A DNA stretch of 64,000 nt from Brucellaceae bacterium (lineage in GTDB: Bacteria; Pseudomonadota; Alphaproteobacteria; Rhizobiales; Rhizobiaceae). The DNA lies in the NCBI GenBank assembly GCA_020637775.1, contig JACKJV010000001.1:607330-671329 (forward strand), read 5' to 3'. The notes below the pieces were generated by a model. It ran no database searches. It saw only the letters and a program-made list of their open reading frames with translations, and was not told where the DNA came from. Of this stretch, positions 19,886 through 29,506 are shown piece after piece. The position numbers were made by a program, and so were the translations under genes. How positions within the stretch are numbered: the stretch's first letter is position 1; every line of letters starts with the position of its first letter.

Positions 19886-20386
19886 ATGGCCTTGCTTGCA
19901 ACCCCTGTTTCCAATCCGCTTGCCGATGGCCGGCAATCGGCGCGCGCGATGATGGTGCGGCGCGGCGTGCAGCGGCTCTTGCACGAGATGCAGGCGGTGA
20001 TGCTGCCCGAGGTCACGCTGGCGACGGGCAGGCGCGCCGACCTGCTTGTCATGACGCCCAAGGGCGATTTCTGGATCGTGGAAATCAAGTCTTCGGTGGA
20101 CGACTTCAGGACCGACCGCAAGTGGCCCGGCTATCGCGACTGGTGCGACCGCTTCTTTTTCGCGACCCATCCCGACGTGCCGGCCGACATCTTTCCGGGC
20201 GATGCCGGCTTCATCCTCTCCGACGGTTATGGCGCGGAGATGATGCGCGATGCGCCGGAACACCGCCTGGCGCCTGCCCGGCGAAAGGCCCTGACAGCGC
20301 GTTTCGCGCGGATTGGGGCGCAGCGCCTGCTTGCTGCCGAATGGGCCGGCGTGGCCATCGACACGGGCAGCGACGAGACGGCATAG
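19886..20386 (+). CDS. mmcB: MmcB-family DNA repair protein
   Basis: 166 aa from the ATG at 19886 (a GTG directly before it is also possible). The sequence RRADLLVMTPKGDFWIVEIKSSVDDFRTDRKWPGY holds a PD-(D/E)xK nuclease-like core: an Asp, then E-I-K. MmcB of Caulobacter belongs to a family linked to DNA damage response, with a biochemical activity that is not settled. It converges on actR with only 3 bases between the stops. Its place beside the actR/actS genes is conserved in related bacteria. Confidence 0.82.
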   Translation: MALLATPVSNPLADGRQSARAMMVRRGVQRLLHEMQAVMLPEVTLATGRRADLLVMTPKGDFWIVEIKSSVDDFRTDRKWPGYRDWCDRFFFATHPDVPADIFPGDAGFILSDGYGAEMMRDAPEHRLAPARRKALTARFARIGAQRLLAAEWAGVAIDTGSDETA

Positions 20387-20389
20387 GAA

Positions 20390-20953
20390 TCAGCGCGGTG
20401 CACGCTTGGCCAGAATGCGCTGCAGGGTGCGGCGGTGCATGTTGAGCCGCCGCGCGGTTTCCGAAACATTGCGGTCGCAAGCCTCGTAAACGCGCTGGAT
20501 ATGTTCCCAGCGCACGCGGTCAGCCGACATCGGGTTTTCGGGCACTTCGGCCTTGCCTTCAGGATCACGAACAAGGGCGGCGAATATCTCGTCGGCATCG
20601 GCGGGCTTGGCCAGGTAATCGATGGCGCCAAGCTTGACGGCGGTGACGGCGGTGGCGATGTTGCCATAGCCCGTGAGAACGATGACACGCGATTCCGGCT
20701 GGACCTTGCGGATGGCCTCCACCACGTCGAGGCCGTTGCCGTCGCCCAGGCGCATGTCGACAACAGCATAGTCCGGCGCGCCGGATTCGACGTGGGCAAG
20801 GGCCTCGGCCACCGAATCGGCGGCCTGAACCTCGAAGCCCCGGCTTTCCATGGCGCGCACCATGCGCGTCTGGAACGGCTTGTCGTCCTCCACGATCAGA
20901 AGTTTCGCCCCGTTCACCGACACCGGATCCCCCAGGTCTTCCTGATCATTCAT
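20390..20953 (-). CDS. actR: Redox response regulator ActR/RegA
   Basis: 187 aa. Receiver domain with the acidic pair in VEDDKPF, phospho-acceptor Asp66 in VVDMRLGDGNGLD and the conserved Lys in LAKPAD. A flexible linker leads to a Fis-type helix-turn-helix (QRVYEACDRNVSETARRLNM then HRRTLQRILAKRAPR), which is nearly invariant in RegA/ActR/PrrA proteins. It controls redox-linked genes (respiration, nitrogen and carbon fixation, acid tolerance). ATG at 20953 follows AGGGGG. Its kinase actS is upstream on the same strand, 64 bp away. Confidence 0.95.
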   Translation of the reverse strand: MNDQEDLGDPVSVNGAKLLIVEDDKPFQTRMVRAMESRGFEVQAADSVAEALAHVESGAPDYAVVDMRLGDGNGLDVVEAIRKVQPESRVIVLTGYGNIATAVTAVKLGAIDYLAKPADADEIFAALVRDPEGKAEVPENPMSADRVRWEHIQRVYEACDRNVSETARRLNMHRRTLQRILAKRAPR

Positions 20954-21017
20954 GCCGGACCCCCTTTGCGTTTCTGTGTCGCGCGCCAAACTGCCGCGGC
21001 TTCTTAAGATGCAAGTC

Positions 21018-22352
21018 TTATGCAGGATTTAGCAAGTCCTGCCCTTGCGCCAGATCAATCGGCGCCTCCACCGATTCGCGGCGCCATTCGGCCCGGACAC
21101 GCGCGCCCAGGCGGTCCTGATAGGCGTTGCTGAAGCTTATCGCCGCGCCGGAGCGCTCCAGCAGGGTCTTGGCGATGAAAAGCCCGAGGCCAAGTCCGCC
21201 TCCGGAGGATTGTTCGCTGCCGGCGCGGGACGTGGTGTAGGGCTCGCCGATGCGCGCCAGGATTTCAGGCGAATAGCCGCGGCCGTCATCGGTGATCGCT
21301 ATCCAGAGCCGCTCGGCGGTCCAGCCCCATTCCACAACGACGGCGGAGGATGCGAAATCAACAGCGTTTTCGAGAAGGTTGCCGAGACCGTACATCATGC
21401 CCGGATTACGCTTGAGAACCGGCTCCGGACCATCGCCGGGCTGCGGTTGCAAGCAGATTTCGATATCGAAGGCGCGATGCGGGGCCGCCACTTCGTCAAC
21501 CAGGGAGGACAAGGGCAGACGCCCGATATGCATCTCGCCTTCGCTGGACAGGGTTGTCAGGCGGCGCAGGATATCGCGGCAACGCTGCGATTGCGAACGC
21601 AACAGGCTGACATCCTCGCGCAGCGGCGAATCCTCCGGCAGGTCGCGCTCCATTTCGCGCGAGACAAGCGCGATCGTCGCCAGCGGCGTACCCAGTTCAT
21701 GGGCAGCGGCTGCGGCCAGACCATCCAGCGCCGAAAGATGCTGCTCACGCTGCAGCACGAGTTCCGCCGAGGCCAGCGCCGTGGCCAGCGTTCGCGCCTC
21801 GTCGGCGACACGAAATGCGTAGATTCCCGTGAAGGCAAGGCTGGAGACCAGCGCCATCCACATGCCCGCGACATAGAGGAAGGGCAACGGCAGATCGCGG
21901 CCACCGGACCATGGCAGAGGCAGGTGCAGGAAAACGAGCAGGCTGGCCGAAACGAGAACCAGAAGGCCAAGGATGAGCGTGTGACGGACGGGCAGCGAGG
22001 CGGCCGAGATGATGACCGGCACCATGAGCAGCATGGAGAAGGGATTGGTCATGCCGCCGGTCATGTAGAGGAGGCCGGCCAGTTGCAGGGCATCGAAGGC
22101 AAGAACACCCAGCGACGCCGCCTCCGAGAGGCGGTAGGTAGGCGGAAAGCGGATCGCCAGAAAGATGTTCAGCCAGGCCGAACAGGCAATCAGCGCGAAA
22201 CAGAGCAGGATGGGAAAGGGGAAGCCCAGCCAGAAATGGACAACCATGACGGCAACGGTCTGGCCCGCAACGGCAAGCCAGCGCAGCCGGATCAGCGTGT
22301 TCAGCCGCAGGCGGCGGGCGGTAACTGGATCGTGGGCGGTGACATCTTCCAT
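21018..22352 (-). CDS. actS: Redox sensor histidine kinase ActS/RegB
   Basis: 444 aa. Six hydrophobic helices in the first 200 residues include the quinone-site motif GGMTNPFSMLL. The kinase core has AAAAHELGTPLATIAL (phospho-His218), the RCRDIL segment whose Cys corresponds to the redox-active cysteine of RegB, and the ATP-binding blocks LENAVDFA, DDGRGY and GGGLGLGLFIA. It phosphorylates ActR when the quinone pool is reduced or oxygen is low. Start 22352 gives a normal cytosolic N-terminus; the longer open frame runs into hrpB. It lies 50 bp downstream of hrpB. Confidence 0.94.
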   Translation of the reverse strand: MEDVTAHDPVTARRLRLNTLIRLRWLAVAGQTVAVMVVHFWLGFPFPILLCFALIACSAWLNIFLAIRFPPTYRLSEAASLGVLAFDALQLAGLLYMTGGMTNPFSMLLMVPVIISAASLPVRHTLILGLLVLVSASLLVFLHLPLPWSGGRDLPLPFLYVAGMWMALVSSLAFTGIYAFRVADEARTLATALASAELVLQREQHLSALDGLAAAAAHELGTPLATIALVSREMERDLPEDSPLREDVSLLRSQSQRCRDILRRLTTLSSEGEMHIGRLPLSSLVDEVAAPHRAFDIEICLQPQPGDGPEPVLKRNPGMMYGLGNLLENAVDFASSAVVVEWGWTAERLWIAITDDGRGYSPEILARIGEPYTTSRAGSEQSSGGGLGLGLFIAKTLLERSGAAISFSNAYQDRLGARVRAEWRRESVEAPIDLAQGQDLLNPA

Positions 22353-22402
22353 TTTTCCTATATGCCCCGGACCGCCTCGCCCGCCAAGCCCGTCAACGGT
22401 TG

Positions 22403-24874
22403 TCAGGTCCCCCGCGGCTTGGCCCTGCTGGTGGCCTGCGCATTGGCGGGATCTTCCGGCCAGAGGTGCTTGGGATAGCGGCCGCGCATCTGCGCGCGCA
22501 CATCCTTCCACGATCCGGCCCAGAAGCCGGGCAGGTCCTGGGTCGTCTGGATCGGGCGGTGGGCCGGCGATAGCAATTCAAGCCGCAGCGGCACTGTGCC
22601 GCCCGCCATGGCGGGATGGGCCTTCAGCCCGTAGAGTTCCTGCACACGGATGGACAGGACCGGGCCTTCCGCCTCGTAACGGACAGGGACGCGGTTTCCG
22701 GAGGGTGCATCGAAATGGGTCGGCGCCATCCGGTCGAGCTGACGCTGAAGGTCATGGGGGATCCGGGCCAGAAGCGCGGCGTGCAGATGCGGCTTCAGCG
22801 CCGCCAGCGAGGCCGTGTTCTGGATGAAGGGTGCGAGCCACTCCTCCAGGGTGTCACGAAGGGTATCGTCATCCACCGCCGGCCATGGGTCGCCCAGCCC
22901 GCGATGCAGCCAGTCCAGGCGGGCGCGCAAGGCAAGCGCCTCCTTCGGCCATGGCAGGATACCGGGCCCGTTGTCGCGGATCGCGGCGAGCAGGGCTTGC
23001 GCGGCTTCCTCGCCGGTGGGCGCGGCCAGCGGCTTTTGCGACAGGGTGATGGCGCCCAGCGCCTCGACGGCGCGGGCGCGCACGGTCCCGGTCGCCGGAT
23101 CGAAGGCGGCGCCGGTTTGTCGCGTGATCCTGTGACCCAGCACGGATCGGATCGCGGCTTCGGAGACGGTGGCGGCGGCCAGGATGCGGGCATTCTGCGC
23201 GGTTCCCGTCATGTCCGCGACGACAAGAAACGGCTCTCCGGCCAGTGGATCGGTTTCCTCCAGACGGCCGCCCCGTCCATTGGCCAGGAGGAAATGGCCG
23301 CGCGCACCGCGCGTCCTGGCCACCCGGTCCGGCCAGGCTTGGAGCAGAAGCTCGCCCGCGCCCGGGCGGCCTGTCTGCTTCACACCGGAACCTGCGGCAC
23401 CTGCCGCCGCCTGGCGCGCGATGGACGAAGCCAGTTTCGCCGCCGCACCGGCACGCGCGGACCGGTCGCGGCCAAACACTTCCAGCCGCCTGTCCAGATC
23501 GGCCGTGGTACCGCCAAGGCCGCGCTCGGTCAAAAGCACCGCAAGCCGGGCGGCCTGTTCGCCCGCGCCTGCGGCGGCAGCCCTGGCCACCATATGCGCA
23601 AGCCGCACAGGCAGGGCGAGCATGCGCATGGCCTTTCCGGTTTCAGTCAATCGACCGGCGGAATCGAGCGCGTCGAGTTCGACCAGCAGCCGCCTTGCCT
23701 CGGCAAGCGCGGCGGCCGGAGGCGCGTCGAGAAATGCAAGGCTTGCGGGATCGGTCACGCCGAAGGCGGCGCAATCGAGCATCAGGCCGGTCAGGTCTGC
23801 GGCAAGGATTTCCGGCGGGTCGAAGGCGGCCAGCGCGCCCGTCTGGCCCTCGTGCCAGAGGCGGATCGCGATGCCCGGCTCCGTCCTCCCGGCACGGCCG
23901 GCACGCTGATCCGCGGCGGCGCGCGAGACCTTGACCGTTTCCAGCCGGGTGATGCCCGTGGCCGGTTCGAAGACCGGTTGCCGCGACAGGCCGGAGTCGA
24001 TGACGATGCGCACACCGTCAATGGTGATCGATGTCTCGGCGATGGACGTGGCGAGCACGATCTTGCGGCGGCCCTGCGGCGCGGGGCGGATCGCCATGTC
24101 CTGCGCCTTGCCATCCATGGCGCCGAAAAGCGGCACGATATCGGTATTGGCGGGAACCGCGCCCTCGAGCCGTTCGGCCGTGCGCATGATTTCACGCTGA
24201 CCGGGCAGGAAGGCGAGCACACTGCCTGTTTCGCTGCCTGCCGCGCGACGGATCGCACCTGCCATGGCATCTTCGACCGGCTGGCCGGTTTCGCGCGGCT
24301 GATGGCGGATTTCGACAGGAAAGGCGCGCCCACGGCTTTCGATCACCGGCGCACCCTCCAGAAGCGCGGCGACACGCGCGCCGTCCAGTGTGGCCGACAT
24401 GACGACCAGGCGCAGGTCATCGCGCAGGCCGGCGGCAATATCGAGCGCCAGCGCCAGGCCGAAATCACCATCCAGCGAGCGCTCGTGGAATTCGTCGAAC
24501 AGCACGGCTGCTATGCCCGTCAGTTCCGGGTCGTCCAGCGCCATGCGGGCAAAGACGCCCTCGGTGACAACGAGGATGCGCGTGCGATCCGACTGGCGGC
24601 TGTCCATGCGCATGGCATAGCCCACTGTCCCGCCCACCTCCTCCCCCAGAAGCGCGGCCATGCGGCGGGCGGCGGCGCGGGCAGCAAGCCGACGCGGTTC
24701 CAGAAGCACGAGGCGGCCCCGCCTTGCCCAATCGGCCCCGAGCAGGTGCAGCGGCACAAGCGTGGTCTTGCCCGCACCGGGGGGTGCGACCAGCACGCAA
24801 CTTCGGCCATCATCGAGGGCCCGGTCAAGCGCCGGCAGCACCTCACATACGGGAAGCGTGGGCAGGTCAGCCAT
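22403..24874 (-). CDS. hrpB: DEAH-box ATP-dependent helicase HrpB
   Basis: 823 aa. N-terminal RecA domain: Walker A APPGAGKTT near residue 34, DEFH box (VLFDEFHERSLDGDFGLAL) and SAT motif (VVMSATLDGARV). Second domain with LATSIAETSITIDGV and QRAGRAGRTEPG. The C-terminal HrpB region follows. The family is a putative RNA-dependent ATPase related to HrpA; its exact role is not settled. Its ATG at 24874 lies inside the 3' end of the upstream ABC ATPase gene, an 8-base overlap that suggests coupled translation. hrpB before actS is a conserved rhizobial order. Confidence 0.93.
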   Translation of the reverse strand: MADLPTLPVCEVLPALDRALDDGRSCVLVAPPGAGKTTLVPLHLLGADWARRGRLVLLEPRRLAARAAARRMAALLGEEVGGTVGYAMRMDSRQSDRTRILVVTEGVFARMALDDPELTGIAAVLFDEFHERSLDGDFGLALALDIAAGLRDDLRLVVMSATLDGARVAALLEGAPVIESRGRAFPVEIRHQPRETGQPVEDAMAGAIRRAAGSETGSVLAFLPGQREIMRTAERLEGAVPANTDIVPLFGAMDGKAQDMAIRPAPQGRRKIVLATSIAETSITIDGVRIVIDSGLSRQPVFEPATGITRLETVKVSRAAADQRAGRAGRTEPGIAIRLWHEGQTGALAAFDPPEILAADLTGLMLDCAAFGVTDPASLAFLDAPPAAALAEARRLLVELDALDSAGRLTETGKAMRMLALPVRLAHMVARAAAAGAGEQAARLAVLLTERGLGGTTADLDRRLEVFGRDRSARAGAAAKLASSIARQAAAGAAGSGVKQTGRPGAGELLLQAWPDRVARTRGARGHFLLANGRGGRLEETDPLAGEPFLVVADMTGTAQNARILAAATVSEAAIRSVLGHRITRQTGAAFDPATGTVRARAVEALGAITLSQKPLAAPTGEEAAQALLAAIRDNGPGILPWPKEALALRARLDWLHRGLGDPWPAVDDDTLRDTLEEWLAPFIQNTASLAALKPHLHAALLARIPHDLQRQLDRMAPTHFDAPSGNRVPVRYEAEGPVLSIRVQELYGLKAHPAMAGGTVPLRLELLSPAHRPIQTTQDLPGFWAGSWKDVRAQMRGRYPKHLWPEDPANAQATSRAKPRGT

Positions 24875-25517
24875 CGGCGCCCACCTTAACGACCACGCCG
24901 CCCGCCGCTTCGGCATCGGCGGCATCGTGGGTGACAAGGACGACAGGCAGGCCCGAGGCCCGTGCGGTGGAAAAGACGAGTTCGCGCATCTGGCCGCGCA
25001 AATCCGCATCGAGCTTGGAAAAGGGCTCGTCCAGCAGCAGCATGCGCGGCGCGGACAGCAGCACGCGGGCCAGCGCGACACGCGCCTTCTGCCCGCCCGA
25101 CAGCGTATCCGGATGGCGATTGCCAAACCCTTCCAGGCCGGTTTGCGCAAGGGCCGCCTCGGCCTGCCTGCGGCGCGCGGCACGTCCGCAGACGGATTCG
25201 GGAATGGCAAACAGCAGGTTCTGCGCCACGCTCATGTGCGGGAAAAGCAGCGGGTCCTGGAACAGGATCCCGGCATGGCGCTCTTCCGGCGGCAAGGCCG
25301 TGATGTCCACATCTGCCGACAGGACACGTCCTGACGCATCGAAAACGGGATCGAGAAAGCCCGAAACATAGGCCAGCAGCGTCGACTTGCCCGAGCCCGA
25401 CGGCCCCATGACGGTAAGCACGCCGCCCGGTTCAACGCGCGCGGAAACGGCCAGCAGCGGCTTGCCGGCCAGCGATATGCGCACATTGTCCAGTGTCAGC
25501 GGTCGGGCGGTTTCCAT
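24867..25517 (-). CDS. ynjD: ABC transporter ATP-binding protein, YnjD-like
   Basis: 216 aa, the length of E. coli YnjD. Walker A MGPSGSGKSTLL (about residues 37-48), Q-loop FQDPLLFPHM, signature LSGGQKARVALAR and Walker B MLLLDEPFSKLD, followed by VTHDAADA. It energises the adjacent YnjC-type permease. The start ATG at 25517 is preceded by a 16-base gap after the permease stop. The substrate of the Ynj system is unknown; similarity to thiamin/iron-type importers is at fold level only. Confidence 0.88.
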   Translation of the reverse strand: METARPLTLDNVRISLAGKPLLAVSARVEPGGVLTVMGPSGSGKSTLLAYVSGFLDPVFDASGRVLSADVDITALPPEERHAGILFQDPLLFPHMSVAQNLLFAIPESVCGRAARRRQAEAALAQTGLEGFGNRHPDTLSGGQKARVALARVLLSAPRMLLLDEPFSKLDADLRGQMRELVFSTARASGLPVVLVTHDAADAEAAGGVVVKVGADG

Positions 25518-25533
25518 TGCTGTTCCTGCGGCG

Positions 25534-27213
25534 TCAGGCTTTGCGCCTGCGCCATAGCAGCGCGGGAACGAGGCTGGCAATGGCGAAGCCCGCGGCCGGC
25601 AGCATCATCTGCAGGAAAGCGTAGACCCCGATGACGCGGCGGTTTCCGCCCGATGCGAGGGCCACGGCTTCCGTCGTGACCGTCGTCAGGCGGCCGGCGC
25701 CGATCAGCAGGGTGGGCAGGTACTGCCCCACCGACGCGGCAAAGCCGACGGCAGCAGCGGCGAGGACGGCACGCGCCATCATCGGCATGCGCACCCGCCA
25801 GAAGCTCTTCATGCGCGAGGCGCCAAGGCCCGCGGCGACCGCTTCATAGCGCCGGTCGAAGGCCCGCCAGGGGTCCGACAGCGACAGGAATACGTAGGGC
25901 ATGACAAAGACCAGATGGGCAAGCACCAGCGCGGGCAGGGAGGGGTCGGCTTGCACGCCGATCAGCAGCATTTGCAGGCCGAACAGGAAAGCGGCCTGCG
26001 GCACGATGAGCGGCAGGTAGACAAGCCAGAGAAGGCGGCCCGGCGGCGCGCGCAACTCGTCCTCCCGGCGCAGGCAGAGAATGGCCAGAACCGTGGAAAT
26101 CGCGGTGGCGAGCAGGCCGGTGACAAGCGTGGTCCAGAGCGGGTCATCGAGGCGGGGCAGTGCGCGCTCCCAGCTCCTGAGCGAAAAGCTGCGCGGCAGG
26201 GCGTCGGGAAACTGCCACAGGCCGGCGACAGACCAGATTGCCAGAAGCAGGAGGCCGAGGAAGACCGCGGCGGCGGACAGGCCTGGAAGGACCACGGAGG
26301 CCATGCGCAGGCCCCGGTCGTGCGTATAGCGGCCGCCGCCATCGCGCAGGAAGACCAGCAGCGCATGGGCCAGCCGTTCAAACCCCAGCCAGAGAAGGCA
26401 GGCGAAGGCCGTCAGCCCCAATTGAAGAAGCGCGCCGGCAGAGGCGAAAAAGCGCATCGACAGGTCCGGATCGTTCATCCAGCCGACAAGGCGCACGGCC
26501 AGCGGTGCCGGTGTCACGGGACCGAGGATCACGGCGACATCCACGACGGATGTGGAGAAGGCCAGAACGGCCAGAACGGCGAGACGAATCTGGCGATAGA
26601 CCAGCGGCCAGACGAGAAAGAAGAAGCCGGCCATGCGCCCGTGGCCGAGAGACGCGGCGAGGCGCCGCGTTTCGGCAAGCCGCACCTGTGTCAGCGCCGC
26701 CAGCGATACCAGGAGAAGAAAGGGCATTTCCTTGACAACTAGGCCAGTAATCATGGTCAGGCCCATCGGATCATGCACGATCAGGGCATCGGGCGGCGCG
26801 GTCCAGCCCGTCATTTCCGGCGAGACGAGGCGGACAAGCCAGCCCGACGGCGCGACGAGAAAGGCCAGTCCGAAAGCTGCGGCGGCATGGGGCACAGACA
26901 GCAAGGGCGACAGCAGGTGCTGCACACGGGCAAAGAACGGACTGCCTGCATGGGCCGCCATGAACAGAACGATGCCGACCAGTGACAGGGCTGTCGCGGC
27001 AAGGCCTGCAAACAGGCTGACGAGACAGGAATGCAGCAAGCCGGGCTGGTCCAGCAGGTCACGAAAGGGTGCCAGCGTCACATGATTGCCGCCCAATGCG
27101 GGCAGCCAGCCAAAGGCGGGAAAAAGCGTTCCGGCGAGCCCCGCAAAGACCGGACCCGCCAGAAGACCGATGGCAAGCGGCGGACCGAACCGGGCGAAGC
27201 TCAGGCGGCGCAC
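25534..27213 (-). CDS. ynjC: ABC transporter permease, YnjC-like (fused double permease)
   Basis: 559 aa from the GTG at 27213, which has AGGGGTG upstream. Two homologous six-helix permease halves are joined in one chain, as in YnjC, ThiP and FbpB proteins. EAA-like loops are seen near AETRRLAASLGHGRMAGFFFLVWP and YEAVAAGLGASRMKSFWRVRMP. It forms the inner-membrane channel for the YnjB-YnjD importer. An ATG at 27288 would overlap the binding-protein gene by 41 bases and adds a tail without family similarity. Confidence 0.85.
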   Translation of the reverse strand: MRRLSFARFGPPLAIGLLAGPVFAGLAGTLFPAFGWLPALGGNHVTLAPFRDLLDQPGLLHSCLVSLFAGLAATALSLVGIVLFMAAHAGSPFFARVQHLLSPLLSVPHAAAAFGLAFLVAPSGWLVRLVSPEMTGWTAPPDALIVHDPMGLTMITGLVVKEMPFLLLVSLAALTQVRLAETRRLAASLGHGRMAGFFFLVWPLVYRQIRLAVLAVLAFSTSVVDVAVILGPVTPAPLAVRLVGWMNDPDLSMRFFASAGALLQLGLTAFACLLWLGFERLAHALLVFLRDGGGRYTHDRGLRMASVVLPGLSAAAVFLGLLLLAIWSVAGLWQFPDALPRSFSLRSWERALPRLDDPLWTTLVTGLLATAISTVLAILCLRREDELRAPPGRLLWLVYLPLIVPQAAFLFGLQMLLIGVQADPSLPALVLAHLVFVMPYVFLSLSDPWRAFDRRYEAVAAGLGASRMKSFWRVRMPMMARAVLAAAAVGFAASVGQYLPTLLIGAGRLTTVTTEAVALASGGNRRVIGVYAFLQMMLPAAGFAIASLVPALLWRRRKA

Positions 27214-27247
27214 GGGTGCCCACCCCTGCCCGGGCCGGCCATTGCGT

Positions 27248-28468
27248 TCAATTGGCGACGCCGTAGCGGCGCGTCCACTCTTCCTCAAGGCGGGTCATCC
27301 AGCTTGCATGCGGCTCGGCGATCGCCGGGCCGAGCCTTTCGGGCGGCAGGGTCGCGACGCCCAGATCCAGCGCCTCGAAACGGGCCCGGTCCGCATCATC
27401 GAGCTTGGCCATGGCCAACACGGTCGGGTCGCCCCAGACGTCCGGATTCTGCTTGCGTGCCTGGGCCTCGGGCGACAGCAGGAAATTTGCCGTGACCAGC
27501 GCTCCGGCCTTTGCCCTGGCATTGAAGGGAATGGCGACGAAGTGGGTATTGGAGAGCGTGCCTTGCGAAAAGACGAAGGAACGAACCGTGTCCGGCAATT
27601 CGCCGGCGGCGACAGCGGCCGAGGCTTCCGCCGGATTGAAGGCAAAAATGATCTCCGCCTCGCCATCGGCCAGCATCTGCTTCATGGCCGGGTAGTTCTT
27701 CGGAAATGCCCGCGCCTGGCGCCACATCAGCGGATGGAGTTCATCCAGATAGTCGAAAAGCGGGCGGGCGACGGTGTCGAAATCCGCTTCCACGACCGGC
27801 TTCTGCAAAAGGGCCGGATCGGCCACCAGTTCGCTCAACACCTGCTTGAGGAAGCTCGAGCCGATGAAATCCGGCGGCTGGGGATAGGAAAAACGGCCCG
27901 GATTGGCCCTGGCCCATTCCAGCAATTCACGCGCATTGTCCGGCATCGTCTCGGGCGCGGTGCGTGCGCTGTCGTGAAAGAAAACAAGCTTTGCCATGCC
28001 CCAGGGGCTTTCCAGCCCGTCGGTCGGGATGGTGAAATCAACGGTGATGGTCGGTTTGGTCTCATGGTCGACAAAGCGCCAGTTCGGCAGGCTCTGCGCC
28101 CAACCCGGCGCAAAAAGAAGGTCCTGCTTCTTCATGGAAGCGAAATTCTCGCCGTTGATCCAGATGAGATCCACCGTGCCGCCTTCGGTCTTGCCGGCGG
28201 CCTTTTCGGCAAGCACCGTGGCGACCGCGGTGGCTGTATCCTCCAGCTTGACGTGGACGAGGTCGACACCAAAGCGGCTTTCCAGTTCATCACCGGCCCA
28301 TTCGATATAGGCATTGATGTTTTCGGAACCGCCCCACGCATTCCAGTAGACGGTCTGGCCGCGCGCCGCATCCAATACGCTCTCCCAATTCTTCGGATCG
28401 GGGTCGGCGGCCAGCGCCGGCATGGAGGCAAGGATCGAGGCGAGGAACGGGGCTGCAAGACGTATCAA
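27248..28468 (-). CDS. ynjB: ABC transporter periplasmic binding protein, YnjB-like
   Basis: 406 aa with a Sec signal peptide (MIRLAAPFLASILASMPALA then AD). Segments shared with YnjB are GQTVYWNAWGGSENINAYIEW, VDLIWINGENFASMKKQ, and GLESPWGMAKLVFFHDSA; FSYPQPPDFIGSSFLKQ is also typical. It should capture a ligand for the YnjCD permease and ATPase; the ligand is unknown. The start is TTG at 28468 with GGAG seven bases upstream; no ATG fits the signal peptide. The 90-bp gap to the preceding gene probably holds its promoter. Confidence 0.87.
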   Translation of the reverse strand: MIRLAAPFLASILASMPALAADPDPKNWESVLDAARGQTVYWNAWGGSENINAYIEWAGDELESRFGVDLVHVKLEDTATAVATVLAEKAAGKTEGGTVDLIWINGENFASMKKQDLLFAPGWAQSLPNWRFVDHETKPTITVDFTIPTDGLESPWGMAKLVFFHDSARTAPETMPDNARELLEWARANPGRFSYPQPPDFIGSSFLKQVLSELVADPALLQKPVVEADFDTVARPLFDYLDELHPLMWRQARAFPKNYPAMKQMLADGEAEIIFAFNPAEASAAVAAGELPDTVRSFVFSQGTLSNTHFVAIPFNARAKAGALVTANFLLSPEAQARKQNPDVWGDPTVLAMAKLDDADRARFEALDLGVATLPPERLGPAIAEPHASWMTRLEEEWTRRYGVAN

Positions 28469-28558
28469 GGGACGACTCCGATCCGGCTTGGCCGGTGCAT
28501 GGATTGCAATTGCCGGCTGTTTTCGCGCCGTCTTGCGCCAAGGTCAATCACGACCGGG

Positions 28559-29506
28559 TCACTTGCGCGTGACGGTGCCTGCGTAGAACCGGCCCAGCAG
28601 AAGCGGCGTCAGGTACATCGGGATCTGGTAGCAGCCGATGAAAAGCAGCAGCGGATCGGTGACCGCCGGCGGCAGGGCCACCAGGAAAAGCGCAATGTTG
28701 CGGTTTCCGGCGATAATGGCCAGCGGCACGCGCTCGGGCGCAAGGCCGGTGCGGCCAAGCAGACCATGGGCAATGACCTGGGCGCCCAGATTGGCGGCGC
28801 AGGCCACGGCCAGCCAGAGCGCGAAACCCGCCGGGTCGGTGCGCAGGGCCGGACCGACCGCCGACATCAGGCCGACAACGACAATGGCCATGGCAATGGC
28901 AGACAGGCCGTCGATCGCGGCAATCGTGCCAGGTGCAGGATCGCGGATGATCCAGGCGCGGATGCCGAAGGCGATGGCCGAGGCCGCGGCAATGACCGCG
29001 AGCAGGCGTGCCGAGGCGGCGGACACTTCCGCAGCGCCACCCAGTTCCGGCAGCAGGGCGAAGACCGGAATTGCGGTCAGTGGCAAAATGGCGGTTCCCA
29101 GAACCAGAAGGCGCAGCGCGGGGGCGGGATCATGGCCCGTCAGGACGGCGAGGTTCGGACTGCCGGAAATGGACGAGGCCGACAGCATAAGCATGAGCGA
29201 CATGGCCAGCGCGGACGCCTGCATGCCCAAAGCGGCAAACAGCGCGAAGGCGGCCAGCGGCAGGACGAGCTGGTATGCCAGGGCCAGCGCCAGCGTGCGC
29301 GGAAAGGCGGAAAGCGTGCCAAAGGCCTGGCGCGGGCCGATGCGCAGGGCGGCGAAGAAAAGCAGGCCGGCCACCATTTCCTGGAGCCATGGGCGCATGG
29401 CCAGGGCGAGGTCCGGCAGTGCGATGCCGGCGGCCAGGCCGGCCACGAGGATGATACGGCCATGGCGCGCCGCCAGGCCGAGCAGGGCAAGCAGGCTCAC
29501 CTTCAC
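28559..29506 (-). CDS. Bile acid:Na+ symporter (BASS)-like membrane transporter
   Basis: 315 aa with nine to ten hydrophobic helices. The overall pattern (GLLFFAALRIGPRQA near residue 48, SASSISGSPNLAVLTGH, IIAGNRNIALFLVALPP) matches the BASS/arsenite-permease-like fold, whose members move organic anions with sodium. The GTG start at 29506 overlaps the stop of the TauE/SafE gene (GTGA), so the two are translated together. It lies at the end of the TRAP transporter gene string and may import or export a pathway compound. The substrate is not known. Confidence 0.75.
   Translation of the reverse strand: MKVSLLALLGLAARHGRIILVAGLAAGIALPDLALAMRPWLQEMVAGLLFFAALRIGPRQAFGTLSAFPRTLALALAYQLVLPLAAFALFAALGMQASALAMSLMLMLSASSISGSPNLAVLTGHDPAPALRLLVLGTAILPLTAIPVFALLPELGGAAEVSAASARLLAVIAAASAIAFGIRAWIIRDPAPGTIAAIDGLSAIAMAIVVVGLMSAVGPALRTDPAGFALWLAVACAANLGAQVIAHGLLGRTGLAPERVPLAIIAGNRNIALFLVALPPAVTDPLLLFIGCYQIPMYLTPLLLGRFYAGTVTRK

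Noticed and set aside
24867..28468. Thiamin importer ThiBPQ with a TPP riboswitch
   Set aside because: The binding protein matches YnjB segments better than ThiB, and the 90-bp upstream gap has no THI-box-like sequence.
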